Made by a program: the position numbers and the translations under genes. DNA of 35,892 bases, taken from Providencia vermicola (GTDB lineage: Bacteria; Pseudomonadota; Gammaproteobacteria; Enterobacterales; Enterobacteriaceae). Where the stretch lies: positions 181,884 through 217,775 of the forward strand of contig NZ_JAGSPI010000009.1 of the NCBI RefSeq assembly GCF_020381325.1. The letters run 5' to 3'. Under the pieces are notes generated by a model, which was given only the letters and a program-made list of their open reading frames with translations, was not told the origin of the DNA and made no database searches. Shown one piece after another: positions 9,206-19,214 of this stretch; position 1 is the first letter of the stretch; every line of letters starts with the position of its first letter.

Positions 9206-9236
9206 TTGCCAAGTCATTATCGGATATTTCTATAAT
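9206..9236 (+). promoter_or_regulatory. Candidate promoter for bolA
   Basis: A good -10 TATAAT (9231-9236) is preceded by TTGCCA (9206-9211) with a 19-nt spacer, which is longer than ideal. It lies about 85 bases before the bolA start. In E. coli bolA is driven by a growth-phase (RpoS-type, gearbox) promoter. I could not decide which sigma factor applies here. Confidence 0.4.
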
Positions 9237-9319
9237 AAGAAGATAGCAATAATCAAGATGTGCAATATAGTTTACTGAACTTATCAATACTAGAGCGGGT
9301 CGCTATTAAGGAGTATTTT

Positions 9320-9658
9320 ATGGTCGCCAATGCATCACAAAGTATGCAGTCTCGTGTGAGCCAAAAATTACAAGATGCTTTTGAACCAAGTCACTTGAAT
9401 GTCATTAATGAAAGCCATCAACATAATGTATTACCTGGCTCGGAAAGTCATTTCAAAGTCATCTTAGTTACTGATAAATTTGAAAATAAACGAATGCTTG
9501 GCCGTCACCGTGAAATTTATGCTATTTTAGCCGATGAATTAGCGGGGGGCATCCATGCTCTTGCTCTGCATACCTATACACCAAAAGAATGGGATGAATT
9601 GGCAGATACCGCGTTAAAATCGCCCGCTTGTCGTGGTGTAGGTGGCGTTAACCGTTAA
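9320..9658 (+). CDS. bolA: BolA family transcriptional/morphogenetic regulator
   Basis: BolA is a small class II KH-like protein that works with monothiol glutaredoxins, affects cell morphology in stationary phase and binds DNA. I chose the ATG that gives MVANASQSM: AAGGAG lies 6 nt upstream (9308-9313), and the first 20 residues of the longest frame match nothing in the family. The product is 112 residues (E. coli 105). The conserved core is NVINESHQHNV, GSESHFKVILV, GRHREIYAIL and ALALHTYTPKEW, including the His of the glutaredoxin interface. It ends CRGVGGVNR, as in the family. Confidence 0.94.
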   Translation: MVANASQSMQSRVSQKLQDAFEPSHLNVINESHQHNVLPGSESHFKVILVTDKFENKRMLGRHREIYAILADELAGGIHALALHTYTPKEWDELADTALKSPACRGVGGVNR

Positions 9659-9819
9659 TTTGTGTAGCCAATTGGCCTTTACTTGGACGATTGGCATTAT
9701 CCATCAAACCTAAAAGGAGTCTGATGGGTATTTTTTCTTCAATTTTGGTGAAGAAATAAAAATTTTAGTCAGAAAAGTCACAAATAAAGAGGAAAAATCG
9801 CTTCTTTTATCTGCTTTTC
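9659..9819. other. Intergenic region after bolA
   Basis: This holds a perfect 10-bp palindrome GCCAATTGGC (9667-9676), whose first half can also pair with ATTGGC at 9690-9695. It also has an AT-rich hairpin TTTCTTCA/TGAAGAAA (9734-9756). One of these may end the bolA transcript, but neither has a clean U-tract. No gene is seen. Confidence 0.45.
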
Positions 9820-9848
9820 TCGACTCAGGGCGCTGTCATCGGTATAAT
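9820..9848 (+). promoter_or_regulatory. Candidate sigma-70 promoter for tig
   Basis: TCGACT (9820-9825), 17 nt of spacer and a perfect TATAAT (9843-9848) make a good sigma-70 promoter. Transcription would start near 9855, leaving a leader of about 155 nt before tig. Confidence 0.6.
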
Positions 9849-9854
9849 GCTGCG

Positions 9855-10009
9855 TCTAATTTTCAGTAAGGTTTCGGGACGCTTCTGATATCAGGGATTG
9901 ACCGTTACGTAAGTAACGCCCCCGGTTCTGGAAGGGAGAAGGCCATTAATTGCTTAATGGCATAACTCTGGAGTAGACCGATCACTAAGATTTATTTTGA
10001 GGTAAGAAG
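9855..10009 (+). promoter_or_regulatory. Long structured leader of tig
   Basis: The predicted 5' leader of tig can form at least two hairpins: CGTTAC/GTAACG (9903-9918) and GCCATTA/TAATGGC (9942-9961, 6-nt loop). A purine-rich stretch GGAAGGGAGAAGG lies between them. The real ribosome binding site GAGG follows near 9999. There is no leader reading frame I can support. Regulatory function is inferred only from length and structure. Confidence 0.4.
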
Positions 10010-11314
10010 ATGCAAGTTTCTGTTGAAACGACTCAAGGCCTTGGGCGTCGTGTAACAATCACCGTTCCTGCCACTGATATTGAAAAAGCAGTAAATAGCG
10101 AGCTGGTTAGCGTTGCTAAGAAAGTACGTGTTGATGGTTTCCGTAAAGGGAAAGTACCAATGAACATCGTTAAACAACGTTATGGTGCGTCTGTTATGCA
10201 AGACGTTCTGGGCGATGTTATGCAACGTAACTTCATCAATGCAATCATCGAAAACAAAATCAATCCAGCTGGTGCGCCTAGCTATAAGCCAGAGCAACTG
10301 GAAGATGGTAAAGATTTCGTTTACGCGGTTGAGTTTGAAGTTTACCCAGAAATCGAATTAACAGGCTTAGATACTATCGAAGTTGAAAAACCTGCGGTTT
10401 CTGTCAAAGACGAAGACCTGGAAAATATGTTAGATACTCTGCGTAAACAACAAGCAGAGTGGAAAGAAGCTGATGCGGCAGCTGTTGCTGATTCACGCAT
10501 CACTATCAACTTCACAGGTTCTATCGACGGTGAAGAGTTCGAAGGTGGTAAAGCAGAAGACTTCGCACTGGTTATGGGTGAAGGCCGCATGATCCCTGGC
10601 TTTGAAGAAGGCGTTGTTGGCCACAAAGCAGGTGAAGAATTTGATATCGAAGTTAACTTCCCAGAAGATTACCACGCTGAAAACCTGAAAGGTAAAGCAG
10701 CGAAATTCGCTATCGTTCTGAAAAAAGTAGAACAACGCGAACTGCCAGAATTCACAGAAGAATTCATTAAGCGTTTCGGTATTGCTGATGGCACTTTAGA
10801 CGGTCTGCGTGCTGAAGTTCGTAAAAACATGGAACGTGAGCTGAAAAATGCGGTGCGTAACCGTGTTAAAGCACAAGTTCTTGATGGTTTGATCAAAGCA
10901 AACGACATCGAAGTTCCAGCAGCAGTGGTTGATGGTGAAATCGATGTTCTGCGTCGTCAAGCGGCACAACGTTTTGGTGGCAATGAACAACAAGCGATGG
11001 AATTACCACGTGAACTGTTCGAAGAACAAGCAAAACGCCGTGTTGTTATCGGTCTGCTGTTAGGCGAAGTGATCAACAAAAACGAACTGAAAGCTGACGA
11101 AGATCGTGTTAAAGCGCTGATCGAAGAAATGGCGTCTGCATACGAAGATCCTGCTGAAGTTATCGAATACTACAGCAAAAACGAAGAGCTGATGAACAGC
11201 GTTCGTAACTTAGCATTAGAAGAACAAGCGGTTGAAACTATTCTGGCTGTTGCTAAAGTTACTGAAAAAGAAACTAATTTCACTGAGCTGATGAACCAAG
11301 TTCAAGCTGGTTAA
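10010..11314 (+). CDS. tig: Trigger factor, ribosome-associated chaperone and peptidyl-prolyl isomerase
   Basis: Trigger factor docks at the ribosome exit tunnel and shields nascent chains. The protein is 434 residues (E. coli 432). The N-terminal ribosome-binding domain shows the signature GFRKGKVP at residues 43-50. An FKBP-like isomerase domain follows at about 150-245 ([37 protein letters not shown]). The C-terminal chaperone arms run to the end. The start is preceded by GAGG at the expected distance. It heads the usual tig-clpP-clpX-lon order and has its own terminator. Confidence 0.98.
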   Translation: MQVSVETTQGLGRRVTITVPATDIEKAVNSELVSVAKKVRVDGFRKGKVPMNIVKQRYGASVMQDVLGDVMQRNFINAIIENKINPAGAPSYKPEQLEDGKDFVYAVEFEVYPEIELTGLDTIEVEKPAVSVKDEDLENMLDTLRKQQAEWKEADAAAVADSRITINFTGSIDGEEFEGGKAEDFALVMGEGRMIPGFEEGVVGHKAGEEFDIEVNFPEDYHAENLKGKAAKFAIVLKKVEQRELPEFTEEFIKRFGIADGTLDGLRAEVRKNMERELKNAVRNRVKAQVLDGLIKANDIEVPAAVVDGEIDVLRRQAAQRFGGNEQQAMELPRELFEEQAKRRVVIGLLLGEVINKNELKADEDRVKALIEEMASAYEDPAEVIEYYSKNEELMNSVRNLALEEQAVETILAVAKVTEKETNFTELMNQVQAG

Positions 11315-11335
11315 TTTATTTCTTGTTGTACAAAA

Positions 11336-11369
11336 TAAAAACCCGTGGTGTCTTACTGCGGGTTTTTTT
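11336..11369 (+). terminator. Terminator after tig
   Basis: A stem of AAAACCCG with CGGGTTTT, loop of 13 nt, is followed by a run of seven T (11363-11369). It lies about 22 bases past the tig stop, separating tig from clpP. Confidence 0.85.
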
Positions 11370-11854
11370 GCAATTAAAGCTTTTGAATAACAACTTTTTT
11401 GTGAATTAAGATAGGGTAACCTTGAAAATTACATTTAAACCCTAATTATATCCCTAATACTTCATCTAGCATGTATTCAGTTTTGCTTGCGATTTGAACT
11501 ATTTTGTAGAGCAAATATCAAAAGAGAGGCGAATTCAACCAAAAGAGTTATTTCGTCATTTTTGAAAATCAGTTATGGTTTTCTAATGGGATAATACCGT
11601 GTAAGCAAACAAACTTGTGTTAGACTTATTGAAAGAGCGTTTTATTGACTTCAGCACAGTTTACTGCAATTTCTTCTTATTTCACCCGTAATCAGTCCAA
11701 TATAGGCTAAAATAGAGAAATAAGAGGATCGTGAAAGTTTGCAAAAAAAGTATTTTTAAACATGTTGTTTTGCAACACTCCCTTTGCTCAAGATGATGGT
11801 TAGCAGATAGCAAATTAGGCGCAAGCACCAGAAAGTTTTTAATAGGAGATTTCG
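11370..11854. other. Intergenic region between tig and clpP
   Basis: This 485-bp AT-rich region contains the promoters of clpP. One candidate heat-shock promoter is listed separately. I see no credible gene: the only long frame here is an antisense one at 11682-11909 that overlaps the clpP start. Confidence 0.6.
11421..11446 (+). promoter_or_regulatory. Candidate sigma-32 promoter upstream of clpP
   Basis: CTTGAAA (11421-11427) is an exact heat-shock -35 element. The downstream CCCTAAT (11440-11446) resembles the -10 CCCCATnT, but the spacer of 12 nt is short and one position departs from consensus. The site lies about 410 bases from clpP. clpP is a sigma-32 gene in E. coli, which supports the idea. 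Confidence 0.4.
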
Positions 11855-12475
11855 ATGTCACATTTTGGCGGTCAGGAACAATTAGCATCCCAAATGGCTC
11901 TTGTGCCAATGGTCATTGAGCAAACCTCTCGAGGCGAGCGCTCATATGATATTTATTCACGTCTATTAAAAGAACGTATCATCTTCCTGACGGGGCAAGT
12001 GGAAGACCATATGGCGAACTTAATCGTCGCTCAAATGTTATTCCTTGAAGCAGAAAACCCTGAAAAAGATATCCAACTGTACATCAACTCACCAGGTGGT
12101 GTGATTACGGCAGGTATGTCTATCTATGATACCATGCAATTTATTAAGCCAGATGTTAGTACTATTTGTATGGGACAAGCGTGTTCTATGGGCGCATTTT
12201 TGTTGACTGCTGGCACAAAAGGTAAGCGTTTTTGCTTGCCAAACTCGCGTGTGATGATCCACCAACCGCTAGGTGGCTATCAAGGTCAAGCAACGGATAT
12301 TGAAATCCATGCGCAAGAAATTTTAAAAGTGAAAACTCGTATGAATGAACTCATGGCTCACCACACAGGTAAGTCCATTGAAGAAATCAGCCGTGACACT
12401 GAGCGTGACCGTTTCTTGTCAGCTAATGAAGCGAAAGAGTACGGTTTAGTCGACCAAATTTATAGTAGCCGCTAA
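11855..12475 (+). CDS. clpP: ATP-dependent Clp protease proteolytic subunit ClpP
   Basis: ClpP forms a tetradecameric serine protease chamber that degrades proteins unfolded and fed by ClpX or ClpA. The catalytic triad is visible at Ser111 (SMGAF), His136 (MIHQPLGG) and Asp185 (DTERDRF), the same precursor numbering as E. coli. The protein is 206 residues (E. coli 207). The short N-terminal propeptide ([14 protein letters not shown]) differs from E. coli, as is common. Residue 110 before the catalytic Ser is Cys where E. coli has Ala. AGGAGA lies 7 nt before the start. clpX follows after 118 nt. Confidence 0.98.
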   Translation: MSHFGGQEQLASQMALVPMVIEQTSRGERSYDIYSRLLKERIIFLTGQVEDHMANLIVAQMLFLEAENPEKDIQLYINSPGGVITAGMSIYDTMQFIKPDVSTICMGQACSMGAFLLTAGTKGKRFCLPNSRVMIHQPLGGYQGQATDIEIHAQEILKVKTRMNELMAHHTGKSIEEISRDTERDRFLSANEAKEYGLVDQIYSSR

Positions 12476-12593
12476 GTGGTTAACTTTTGGTATAACTAAT
12501 TCATACCATAAACTATTTTAAGAAAATCGTTGCTATGTTTCCTGTTTTAATCAAACAAAAACAAGGCAATATGGATAAAAGTGAGGTCAACTG

Positions 12594-13871
12594 ATGACAG
12601 AAAAACGCAAAGAGGGAACAGGTAAATTGCTTTACTGTTCTTTCTGCGGAAAAAGTCAGCACGAAGTACGTAAGCTGATTGCCGGTCCGTCAGTCTATAT
12701 CTGTGATGAATGTGTAGACTTATGTCTTGATATCATCCGTGAAGAAATTAAAGAACTTGCGCCACACCGTGAGCGCAGTGAACTGCCTACGCCACATGAA
12801 ATTAGGCAACACCTTGATGATTACGTCATCGGTCAAGAAAAAGCGAAAAAAGTCTTGGCGGTTGCGGTTTATAACCATTACAAGCGCTTGCGTAATGGCG
12901 ACAAAACCAGTGATGGTGTTGAATTAGGTAAAAGTAATATCTTGTTAATTGGTCCAACGGGGAGTGGTAAAACGCTGCTGGCTGAGACCTTAGCACGTTA
13001 TTTGGATGTGCCATTTACTATGGCTGATGCCACGACATTAACCGAAGCAGGTTATGTGGGTGAAGACGTCGAAAACATCATCCAAAAATTACTGCAAAAA
13101 TGTGACTATGACGTCGAAAAAGCGCAGCGTGGTATCGTGTATATCGATGAAATTGATAAAATTTCTCGTAAATCTGATAACCCATCCATTACCCGCGATG
13201 TTTCGGGTGAAGGTGTGCAGCAAGCTCTTTTGAAACTTATCGAGGGTACTGTTGCCGCTGTTCCTCCACAAGGTGGACGTAAGCATCCACAACAAGAGTT
13301 TTTACAGGTAGATACCTCGAAGATTCTGTTTATTTGTGGTGGCGCATTTGCTGGTTTAGATAAAGTGATTGGTCAGCGTTTAAATACCCGTTCAGGTATT
13401 GGGTTCGCGGCAGAAGTAAAAGGCGAGTCAGACAAAGCAACAGAAGGTGAATTATTAACACAAGCTGAGCCAGAAGATTTAATTAAATTCGGTCTAATTC
13501 CTGAGTTTATTGGTCGTCTGCCAGTGGTTGCTACGTTGACTGAGCTGAGCGAAGAAGCGCTAATTCAAATTTTACAAGAGCCGAAAAATGCATTAACTAA
13601 ACAGTATCAAGCGCTGTTTAGCCTTGAGGGAACTGAACTTGAGTTCCGTGAAGAAGCGTTAAAAGCGATTGCGAAAAAAGCGATGGCACGTAAAACGGGT
13701 GCCCGCGGCTTGCGTTCAATTGTTGAAGCTGCTCTGTTAAATACCATGTATGACCTTCCTTCTATGACGGATGTCGAAAAAGTTGTCGTTGATGAAAATG
13801 TCATTAACGAACAATCAGAACCTTTATTGATCTACAGCAAGCCAGATGCTCAAGCTTCAGGTGATAACTAA
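12594..13871 (+). CDS. clpX: ClpX AAA+ unfoldase, specificity subunit of ClpXP
   Basis: ClpX recognises substrates, unfolds them with ATP and threads them into ClpP. It has 425 residues (E. coli 424). The N-terminal zinc-binding domain has Cys15, Cys18, Cys37 and Cys40. The Walker A motif GPTGSGKT is at 120-127, Walker B at VYIDEIDKI, and the GYVG pore loop follows AGYVGED. The IGF loop that docks onto ClpP is present ([10 protein letters not shown]). A short IR, TGGTAT/ATACCA (12488-12508), lies between clpP and clpX but has no T-run, so co-transcription is likely. Confidence 0.98.
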   Translation: MTEKRKEGTGKLLYCSFCGKSQHEVRKLIAGPSVYICDECVDLCLDIIREEIKELAPHRERSELPTPHEIRQHLDDYVIGQEKAKKVLAVAVYNHYKRLRNGDKTSDGVELGKSNILLIGPTGSGKTLLAETLARYLDVPFTMADATTLTEAGYVGEDVENIIQKLLQKCDYDVEKAQRGIVYIDEIDKISRKSDNPSITRDVSGEGVQQALLKLIEGTVAAVPPQGGRKHPQQEFLQVDTSKILFICGGAFAGLDKVIGQRLNTRSGIGFAAEVKGESDKATEGELLTQAEPEDLIKFGLIPEFIGRLPVVATLTELSEEALIQILQEPKNALTKQYQALFSLEGTELEFREEALKAIAKKAMARKTGARGLRSIVEAALLNTMYDLPSMTDVEKVVVDENVINEQSEPLLIYSKPDAQASGDN

Positions 13872-13904
13872 TCTTAAAGAAAGCGTTCAATAAATAATCA
13901 AGCG

Positions 13905-13934
13905 AAATGAGGGATATCCCTCATTTTGTTTTTT
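13905..13934 (+). terminator. Terminator after clpX
   Basis: AAATGAGGG (13905-13913) pairs with CCCTCATTT (13918-13926) around an ATAT loop and is followed by TGTTTTTT. It ends the clpPX transcript 33 bases past the stop. Confidence 0.9.
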
Positions 13935-13948
13935 ATGTTTAACTACCC

Positions 13949-13977
13949 ATTGAATGCTAAAATCTTGTCCCCATATA
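13949..13977 (+). promoter_or_regulatory. Heat-shock (sigma-32) promoter of lon
   Basis: ATTGAAT (13949-13955), a 13-nt spacer and CCCCATATA (13969-13977) match the sigma-32 consensus CTTGAAA-N13-17-CCCCATnTa. The arrangement is the same as the known E. coli lon heat-shock promoter. It lies about 100 bases before the lon start. Confidence 0.85.
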
Positions 13978-14077
13978 GTTTATATTCTGAGGTGTGGTTT
14001 CCTTGTTTTTGAGAACATTTTTCAAGCAAGAGACAGAAACCCTTAAACTAGCGTGAGCTAAACGAAGAGAGAGCTTT

Positions 14078-16513
14078 ATGAATCCAGAGCGTTCCGAACG
14101 CATTGAAATACCAGTATTGCCTCTGCGTGATGTAGTGGTATACCCACATATGGTGATCCCACTGTTTGTTGGACGTGAAAAATCCATTCACAGTCTGGAA
14201 GCAGCGATGGATCATGACAAACAAGTGATGCTGGTTGCGCAAAAAGAAGCCTCGACTGATGAGCCAGGGGTGAACGATTTATTTGCTGTTGGTACAGTTG
14301 CATCCGTTATTCAGATGCTAAAACTGCCAGACGGCACAGTGAAAGTCTTAGTTGAAGGCTTAAGACGTGCGCGTATTACTAGCTTGACTGATAATGGCGA
14401 GTATTTCCTCGCTCAAGCTGAGTACTTAGCCGCTGAACAAGACAAACACGCTGAAGGTGCCGTTTATGACGAAACCACAGCGGGCACTCAAGCATCAATT
14501 CTTGATGAAAAAGAAAATGAAGTGCTGTATCGCACCATTGTGAGCCAGTTTGAAAGCTATATTAAGCTCAACAAAAAAATTCCACCAGAAGTGCTGACTG
14601 CATTGCACTCGATAGAGCAAGACCAGCTTGATAAACTTGCAGACACAATTGCATCCCACATGCCGCTAAAATTAGCAGATAAGCAACGCGTTCTTGAAAT
14701 GGCAAATATTGCTGAACGTGTTGAGTTCCTGATGGCGATGATGGAGTCAGAAACAGAATTACTGCAAGTTGAAAAACGCATTCGTAATCGCGTTAAAAAG
14801 CAGATGGAAAAAAGCCAGCGCGAGTACTATCTGAATGAGCAAATGAAAGCTATTCAGAAAGAATTGGGTGAAATGGATGATGCGCCAGACGAATATGAAT
14901 CGCTAAAACGTAAAATCGAAGAAGCGAAAATGCCAAAAGAGGCACAAGAAAAAGCAGAAGCAGAATTGCAGAAGCTGAAAATGATGTCTCCAATGTCAGC
15001 AGAGGCCACGGTTGTCCGTAGCTATATCGACTGGATGGTACAAGTACCATGGCACACACGTAGCAAAGTCAAAAAAGACTTAGTCAAAGCACAAGAAGTA
15101 TTAGATACCGATCATTACGGCCTTGAGCGTGTAAAAGACCGTATTCTAGAATATCTTGCAGTGCAAAGTCGTGTAAGTAAAATTAAAGGGCCAATTCTTT
15201 GCTTGGTAGGGCCTCCTGGGGTTGGTAAAACCTCACTGGGTCAATCTATTGCGAAGGCAACGGGTCGCCAATACACCCGTATGGCATTAGGTGGTGTACG
15301 TGATGAAGCAGAAATCCGCGGTCACCGTCGTACTTATATTGGTTCAATGCCGGGTAAACTTATCCAGAAAATGGCAAAAGTTGGGGTGAAAAATCCACTG
15401 TTCTTGCTGGATGAGATTGACAAGATGTCTTCAGACATGCGCGGAGACCCTGCATCAGCATTATTAGAAGTGCTTGATCCAGAACAAAATATCGCGTTTA
15501 ACGACCACTATTTAGAAGTGGATTACGACTTGTCTGACGTTATGTTTGTTGCAACGTCAAACTCGATGAATATCCCTGCGCCACTGCTGGATCGTATGGA
15601 AGTGATTCGCCTTTCAGGTTATACCGAAGACGAAAAACTGAATATTGCTAAAAAACATTTATTATCGAAACAAATTGAACGTAATGCCTTGAAAAAAGGC
15701 GAATTAACGATTGATGATAGCGCATTAATGAGCATTATTCGTTACTACACGCGTGAAGCGGGTGTGCGTGGTTTAGAGCGCGAAATTTCGAAATTGTGTC
15801 GTAAAGCCGTTAAAGCATTATTAATGGATAAAAAACTCAAACACATCGAAATCAACGCTGATAATTTAAAAGACTATCTGGGTGTTCGTCGCTTCGACTA
15901 CGGCCAAGCAGATACTGAAAACCGTGTAGGCCAGGTGACTGGTTTAGCGTGGACTGAAGTGGGTGGGGACTTACTTACCATTGAAACTGCGTGTGTACCA
16001 GGTAAAGGCAAGTTGACTTACACAGGTTCTTTAGGTGAAGTAATGCAAGAGTCAATCCAGACGGCGTTAACCGTGGTGAGAGCTCGTGCTGAAAAACTGG
16101 GTATTAACAGCGATTTCTATGAAAAACGCGACATCCACGTTCACGTACCTGAAGGTGCAACACCAAAAGATGGCCCAAGTGCAGGTATTGCGATGTCAAC
16201 AGCATTGGTTTCTTGTTTAACAGGTAACCCAGTTCGTGCAGACGTGGCAATGACGGGTGAAATCACCTTAAGAGGGTTAGTTTTCCCAATTGGTGGGTTA
16301 AAGGAAAAATTATTAGCTGCACACCGTGGCGGAATAAAAACCGTATTAATCCCTAAAGAAAACGAACGTGACTTAGAAGAAATTCCTCAAAATGTGATCG
16401 CTGATTTAGAAATTCATCCAGTGAAAACCATTGAAGAAGTCCTTTCTTTAGCTTTAGTTAACCCACCTTTCGGGGCTGAGGTTGTTAAAAAGAAAGCAAA
16501 AAGAGTGAGCTGA
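14078..16513 (+). CDS. lon: Lon ATP-dependent protease
   Basis: Lon is a homo-hexameric AAA+ protease that degrades misfolded and regulatory proteins. From [18 protein letters not shown] it is 811 residues, against 784 in E. coli. Domains in order: N-terminal substrate domain to about 330, AAA+ module with Walker [10 protein letters not shown] and Walker [10 protein letters not shown], then the peptidase domain with catalytic Ser701 (PKDGPSAG) and Lys744 (GGLKEKLL). Most of the extra length is a segment after EYL117, where 30 residues replace 10 in E. coli, plus two more near residue 180 and a longer Lys-rich tail (KKKAKRVS). The frame is intact and both catalytic centres are present. Confidence 0.98.
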   Translation: MNPERSERIEIPVLPLRDVVVYPHMVIPLFVGREKSIHSLEAAMDHDKQVMLVAQKEASTDEPGVNDLFAVGTVASVIQMLKLPDGTVKVLVEGLRRARITSLTDNGEYFLAQAEYLAAEQDKHAEGAVYDETTAGTQASILDEKENEVLYRTIVSQFESYIKLNKKIPPEVLTALHSIEQDQLDKLADTIASHMPLKLADKQRVLEMANIAERVEFLMAMMESETELLQVEKRIRNRVKKQMEKSQREYYLNEQMKAIQKELGEMDDAPDEYESLKRKIEEAKMPKEAQEKAEAELQKLKMMSPMSAEATVVRSYIDWMVQVPWHTRSKVKKDLVKAQEVLDTDHYGLERVKDRILEYLAVQSRVSKIKGPILCLVGPPGVGKTSLGQSIAKATGRQYTRMALGGVRDEAEIRGHRRTYIGSMPGKLIQKMAKVGVKNPLFLLDEIDKMSSDMRGDPASALLEVLDPEQNIAFNDHYLEVDYDLSDVMFVATSNSMNIPAPLLDRMEVIRLSGYTEDEKLNIAKKHLLSKQIERNALKKGELTIDDSALMSIIRYYTREAGVRGLEREISKLCRKAVKALLMDKKLKHIEINADNLKDYLGVRRFDYGQADTENRVGQVTGLAWTEVGGDLLTIETACVPGKGKLTYTGSLGEVMQESIQTALTVVRARAEKLGINSDFYEKRDIHVHVPEGATPKDGPSAGIAMSTALVSCLTGNPVRADVAMTGEITLRGLVFPIGGLKEKLLAAHRGGIKTVLIPKENERDLEEIPQNVIADLEIHPVKTIEEVLSLALVNPPFGAEVVKKKAKRVS

Positions 16514-16535
16514 ATCAAGAAGTTTGCATAAAACT

Positions 16536-16575
16536 AAGGCTGACAGCTAATTTAGGGCTTGTCAGCCTTTTTTTT
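16536..16575 (+). terminator. Terminator after lon
   Basis: AAGGCTGACA pairs with TGTCAGCCTT in a 10-bp stem, followed by a long T-run ending near 16575. It separates lon from hupB. Confidence 0.92.
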
Positions 16576-16747
16576 CATCGTTAATTTAGCGATGATTCTG
16601 ATAATTGTTTGTATGCAATCTGTTCTCTTGCCATTGGTAATCAGGATTGATATAACGGCTAAATCATTAATTAACTGTACGAATAGAAGCTAGCTGCTAT
16701 AGTTAATTTGATGGTTTATAGTCCAACTAATAATGGGGATGATAAGA

Positions 16748-17023
16748 GTGAATAAAGCTCAACTGATTGATCAAATCGCTTCTGATGCGAATATTTCTAA
16801 AGCTGCTGCAGGTCGCGTTGTTGACGCGTTCGTTGCTACTGTAACGAGTTCTTTGAGTAAAGGAGACGATGTTGCTTTAGTTGGCTTTGGTAATTTTACT
16901 GTTCGTGAGCGTGCTGCACGTACAGGCCGTAACCCACAAACGGGCAAAGAGATTAAAATCGCTGCGGCGAAAGTTCCAGCTTTCCGTCCAGGCAAGGGTC
17001 TTAAAGACGCTGTTAATAGCTAA
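16748..17023 (+). CDS. hupB: DNA-binding protein HU-beta
   Basis: HU-beta is a small nucleoid protein that bends DNA without sequence specificity and pairs with HU-alpha. I chose the GTG at 16748, which gives (M)[17 protein letters not shown] and lines up with E. coli HupB. The ATGs five and three codons upstream would add residues not found in the family. The product is 91 residues (E. coli 90). The DNA-binding arm is clear: [24 protein letters not shown], with the intercalating Pro in RNPQTG. Confidence 0.96.
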   Translation: MNKAQLIDQIASDANISKAAAGRVVDAFVATVTSSLSKGDDVALVGFGNFTVRERAARTGRNPQTGKEIKIAAAKVPAFRPGKGLKDAVNS

Positions 17024-17102
17024 TTAAGTATTTTAGTTTGTCTTTCTTGCATTTTTGCAAAAACTCAAACTGACGGAATGCCTTTAATCAGCTAATATAT
17101 AA

Positions 17103-17132
17103 GCGCACCATGGAAATGGTGCGCTTTTTTTT
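17103..17132 (+). terminator. Terminator after hupB
   Basis: A perfect 9-bp GC-rich stem, GCGCACCAT/ATGGTGCGC, with the stable tetraloop GGAA is followed by eight T. It lies 80 bases past the hupB stop. Confidence 0.95.
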
Positions 17133-17198
17133 CTTTCTGAGTTAAGATTAGCGTATTATTAAGAAATTGAATTCAACAAAGCGGAGTTAAGCCTTTTT

Positions 17199-19070
17199 AT
17201 GATGGAAAATCTACGCACGAAGGCCAACAGTCCTTTTATTAAAATTTTGCTAGGGCTCATTATGCTGTCATTCGTGCTGACAGGCGTTATGATGGGCGGC
17301 TTAGGTGGCAATAGTGCCAACAAAGCAGCAGAAGTTAATGGGCAGCCAATTAGCAAGGAACAGTTACAGCAGGCTTTTCAGCAGGAACGCCAATCATTAC
17401 AAGAATACTTGGGAGATAAATTCTCTGAAGTGGCGAGTAATGAAGAAAGCATGAATTTGCTGCGTCGCCAAGCGCTTGATAATTTGATTAACAATGAATT
17501 GATTAATCAATATGCTAATGAACTGAATCTCTCAGCAAGCGATCAACAGATTGAGCAATCTATTTTCTCTATGCCAATCTTCCAAACTGATGGGCGGTTT
17601 GATAGCGATAAATATCGTGAAATCTTAAGTCGTTATAACATCAATGCGGATAGTTTTGCGGCACAAATACGCCAAGATTTAACACGTGCTCAGTTAGGGA
17701 AATCTTTTACTGGGACGGACTTCGCTTTACCATCAGAAGTTAAAGCATATGCTGAATTATTTATGCAAGAGCGTGAAATTCGCACTGCAACTTTGTCCTT
17801 AGCTGATGTGCAAGCGAAACAAACGATATCGGAAGAAGAGCTGAAAGCATACTACGATGCGAATCAAAATAGTTTTATTTCACCTGAAAAAGTGAAAGTC
17901 AGCTATGTTGAAATGGACGCAGCATCTATGCCTGAAGCGACGGTTTCTGATGAAGAAGTGAAAACGTATTATGAGCAAAACCTGAAAAATTACACTCAGG
18001 CAGAGCAAAAGCAATACAGCATGATCCAAGTGTCTTCTGAAAAAGAAGCGAACGACATCATCAATGAAATCAAAGCAGGTGCAGATTTTGCTACGCTAGC
18101 GGCTGAAAAATCAACGGATAAATTCAGTGCGGGCAACAAAGGCCTGATTGGCTGGATGGAAGCGGCTTCAACGCCGAGCGAAATTATCACTGCAAACTTA
18201 ACAGAAAAAGGCCAACTTTCGGCACCGGTTAAAGCGCAGGATAACTATGTTGTTTTCCGTTTAGATGACATCAAGCCTGAGTCAACTAAACCGTTTGAAC
18301 AAGTTTCTGAAACCATCAAAGTTAGCTTGCTGCAGGATAAAAATATCAAGCAGTTCTATGACTTACAACAGAAAGTCAGTGAAGCCGCAACGAGCGATAT
18401 GGAGTCACTCGTATCGGTTGAGTCTGTTTCTGGCTTAAAAATGGTGACAACAGATTGGTTTGATCGTAACAATCCACCTGCAGCGTTAAATTTCCCTAAA
18501 GTTATCAATGAAGTCTTTAGTGACCGTTTGGTTGATAAAAACGGTTCTAAAGGGATTAACTCTGACGTGATTAACGTGGAAGGCGACCGTGCGTTTGTTG
18601 TCCGTGTGACTGAGTACAAACCAGAAAGCACAGAGCCGTTTGAAACAGTTAAGCCTGCGATTGAAACATTAGTTAAGCGCCAGAAAGCCGATGCAGAGCT
18701 AAAAGCAACCGCAGACAAGCTACTTACTGACTTGAAAGCTGGTAAAGGTGAAGAGGCGTTAAGTACAGCGGGCGTTAAATTTACTGACGTGCAAACTGTT
18801 TCCCGCTTAATGCCGCAAAGTGCGACGATTAATGTTGCAATGGAAATGGCTCAACCTGTTGATGGTAAGCCTGCATACTCACTTGCCCGTGATGAATCTG
18901 ATAACTATGTCGTTATTCAGTTGGATAAAGTGACTTTAGGCCAGCCAACGGAAGACGAGCTGAAACAGTTATCTCGTGAATACCAAGGTGTGATGAGCTC
19001 TGCTGTGAATGAAGCGCTGATGCTTAATTTACGTGAAAATGCAAAAATTGAAGTTCTGAATCTTGAATAA
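17199..19070 (+). CDS. ppiD: Periplasmic folding chaperone PpiD, membrane-anchored
   Basis: PpiD is a single-span inner-membrane protein with its bulk in the periplasm. It associates with the SecYEG translocon and helps newly exported proteins fold. The length is 623 residues, the same as E. coli. After a short cytoplasmic start (MMENLRTKANSPF) comes one transmembrane span at about 14-34. Chaperone-like N- and C-terminal regions flank a parvulin-like domain at about 265-355 (KQYSMIQVSSEKEA, FATLAAEKSTD, GLIGWME, KAQDNYVVFRLDDI). The parvulin domain of E. coli PpiD is largely inactive as an isomerase. There is no strong ribosome binding site close to either possible ATG. Confidence 0.96.
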   Translation: MMENLRTKANSPFIKILLGLIMLSFVLTGVMMGGLGGNSANKAAEVNGQPISKEQLQQAFQQERQSLQEYLGDKFSEVASNEESMNLLRRQALDNLINNELINQYANELNLSASDQQIEQSIFSMPIFQTDGRFDSDKYREILSRYNINADSFAAQIRQDLTRAQLGKSFTGTDFALPSEVKAYAELFMQEREIRTATLSLADVQAKQTISEEELKAYYDANQNSFISPEKVKVSYVEMDAASMPEATVSDEEVKTYYEQNLKNYTQAEQKQYSMIQVSSEKEANDIINEIKAGADFATLAAEKSTDKFSAGNKGLIGWMEAASTPSEIITANLTEKGQLSAPVKAQDNYVVFRLDDIKPESTKPFEQVSETIKVSLLQDKNIKQFYDLQQKVSEAATSDMESLVSVESVSGLKMVTTDWFDRNNPPAALNFPKVINEVFSDRLVDKNGSKGINSDVINVEGDRAFVVRVTEYKPESTEPFETVKPAIETLVKRQKADAELKATADKLLTDLKAGKGEEALSTAGVKFTDVQTVSRLMPQSATINVAMEMAQPVDGKPAYSLARDESDNYVVIQLDKVTLGQPTEDELKQLSREYQGVMSSAVNEALMLNLRENAKIEVLNLE

Positions 19071-19111
19071 TTGCGAGTAGCTTCGCAAATTAAGTTGTAA
19101 GCATATTATTA

Positions 19112-19135
19112 AAAGGCCACCTTTGGGTGGCCTTT
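19112..19135 (+). terminator. Terminator-like hairpin after ppiD
   Basis: AAAGGCCACC pairs perfectly with GGTGGCCTTT around a TTTG loop. The T-rich tail (CGCATTTTTATTTTT) is slightly displaced. It lies 41 bases past the ppiD stop. Confidence 0.8.
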
Positions 19136-19214
19136 CGCATTTTTATTTTTCGCTAAATGCTGAGATGATTTTTCTCTGGCACTGTGATGTCTCTACATAC
19201 ATAGGAGAAACATC

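Noticed and set aside
9734-9756. AT-rich hairpin as terminator of bolA
   Set aside because: The 8-bp stem TTTCTTCA/TGAAGAAA is weak and has no T-run after it on either strand, so I did not call it a terminator.
11682-11909. Minus-strand frame of 75 codons before clpP
   Set aside because: It overlaps the clpP start and ribosome binding site, has no own binding site and resembles no known protein.
12182-12190. Cys instead of Ala before the catalytic Ser of ClpP
   Set aside because: The triad Ser111, His136 and Asp185 is intact and a small residue at this place is tolerated, so this is ordinary variation.
18356-18718. Minus-strand frame of 120 codons
   Set aside because: It is antisense inside ppiD, with a Ser/Thr-rich composition typical of shadow frames.
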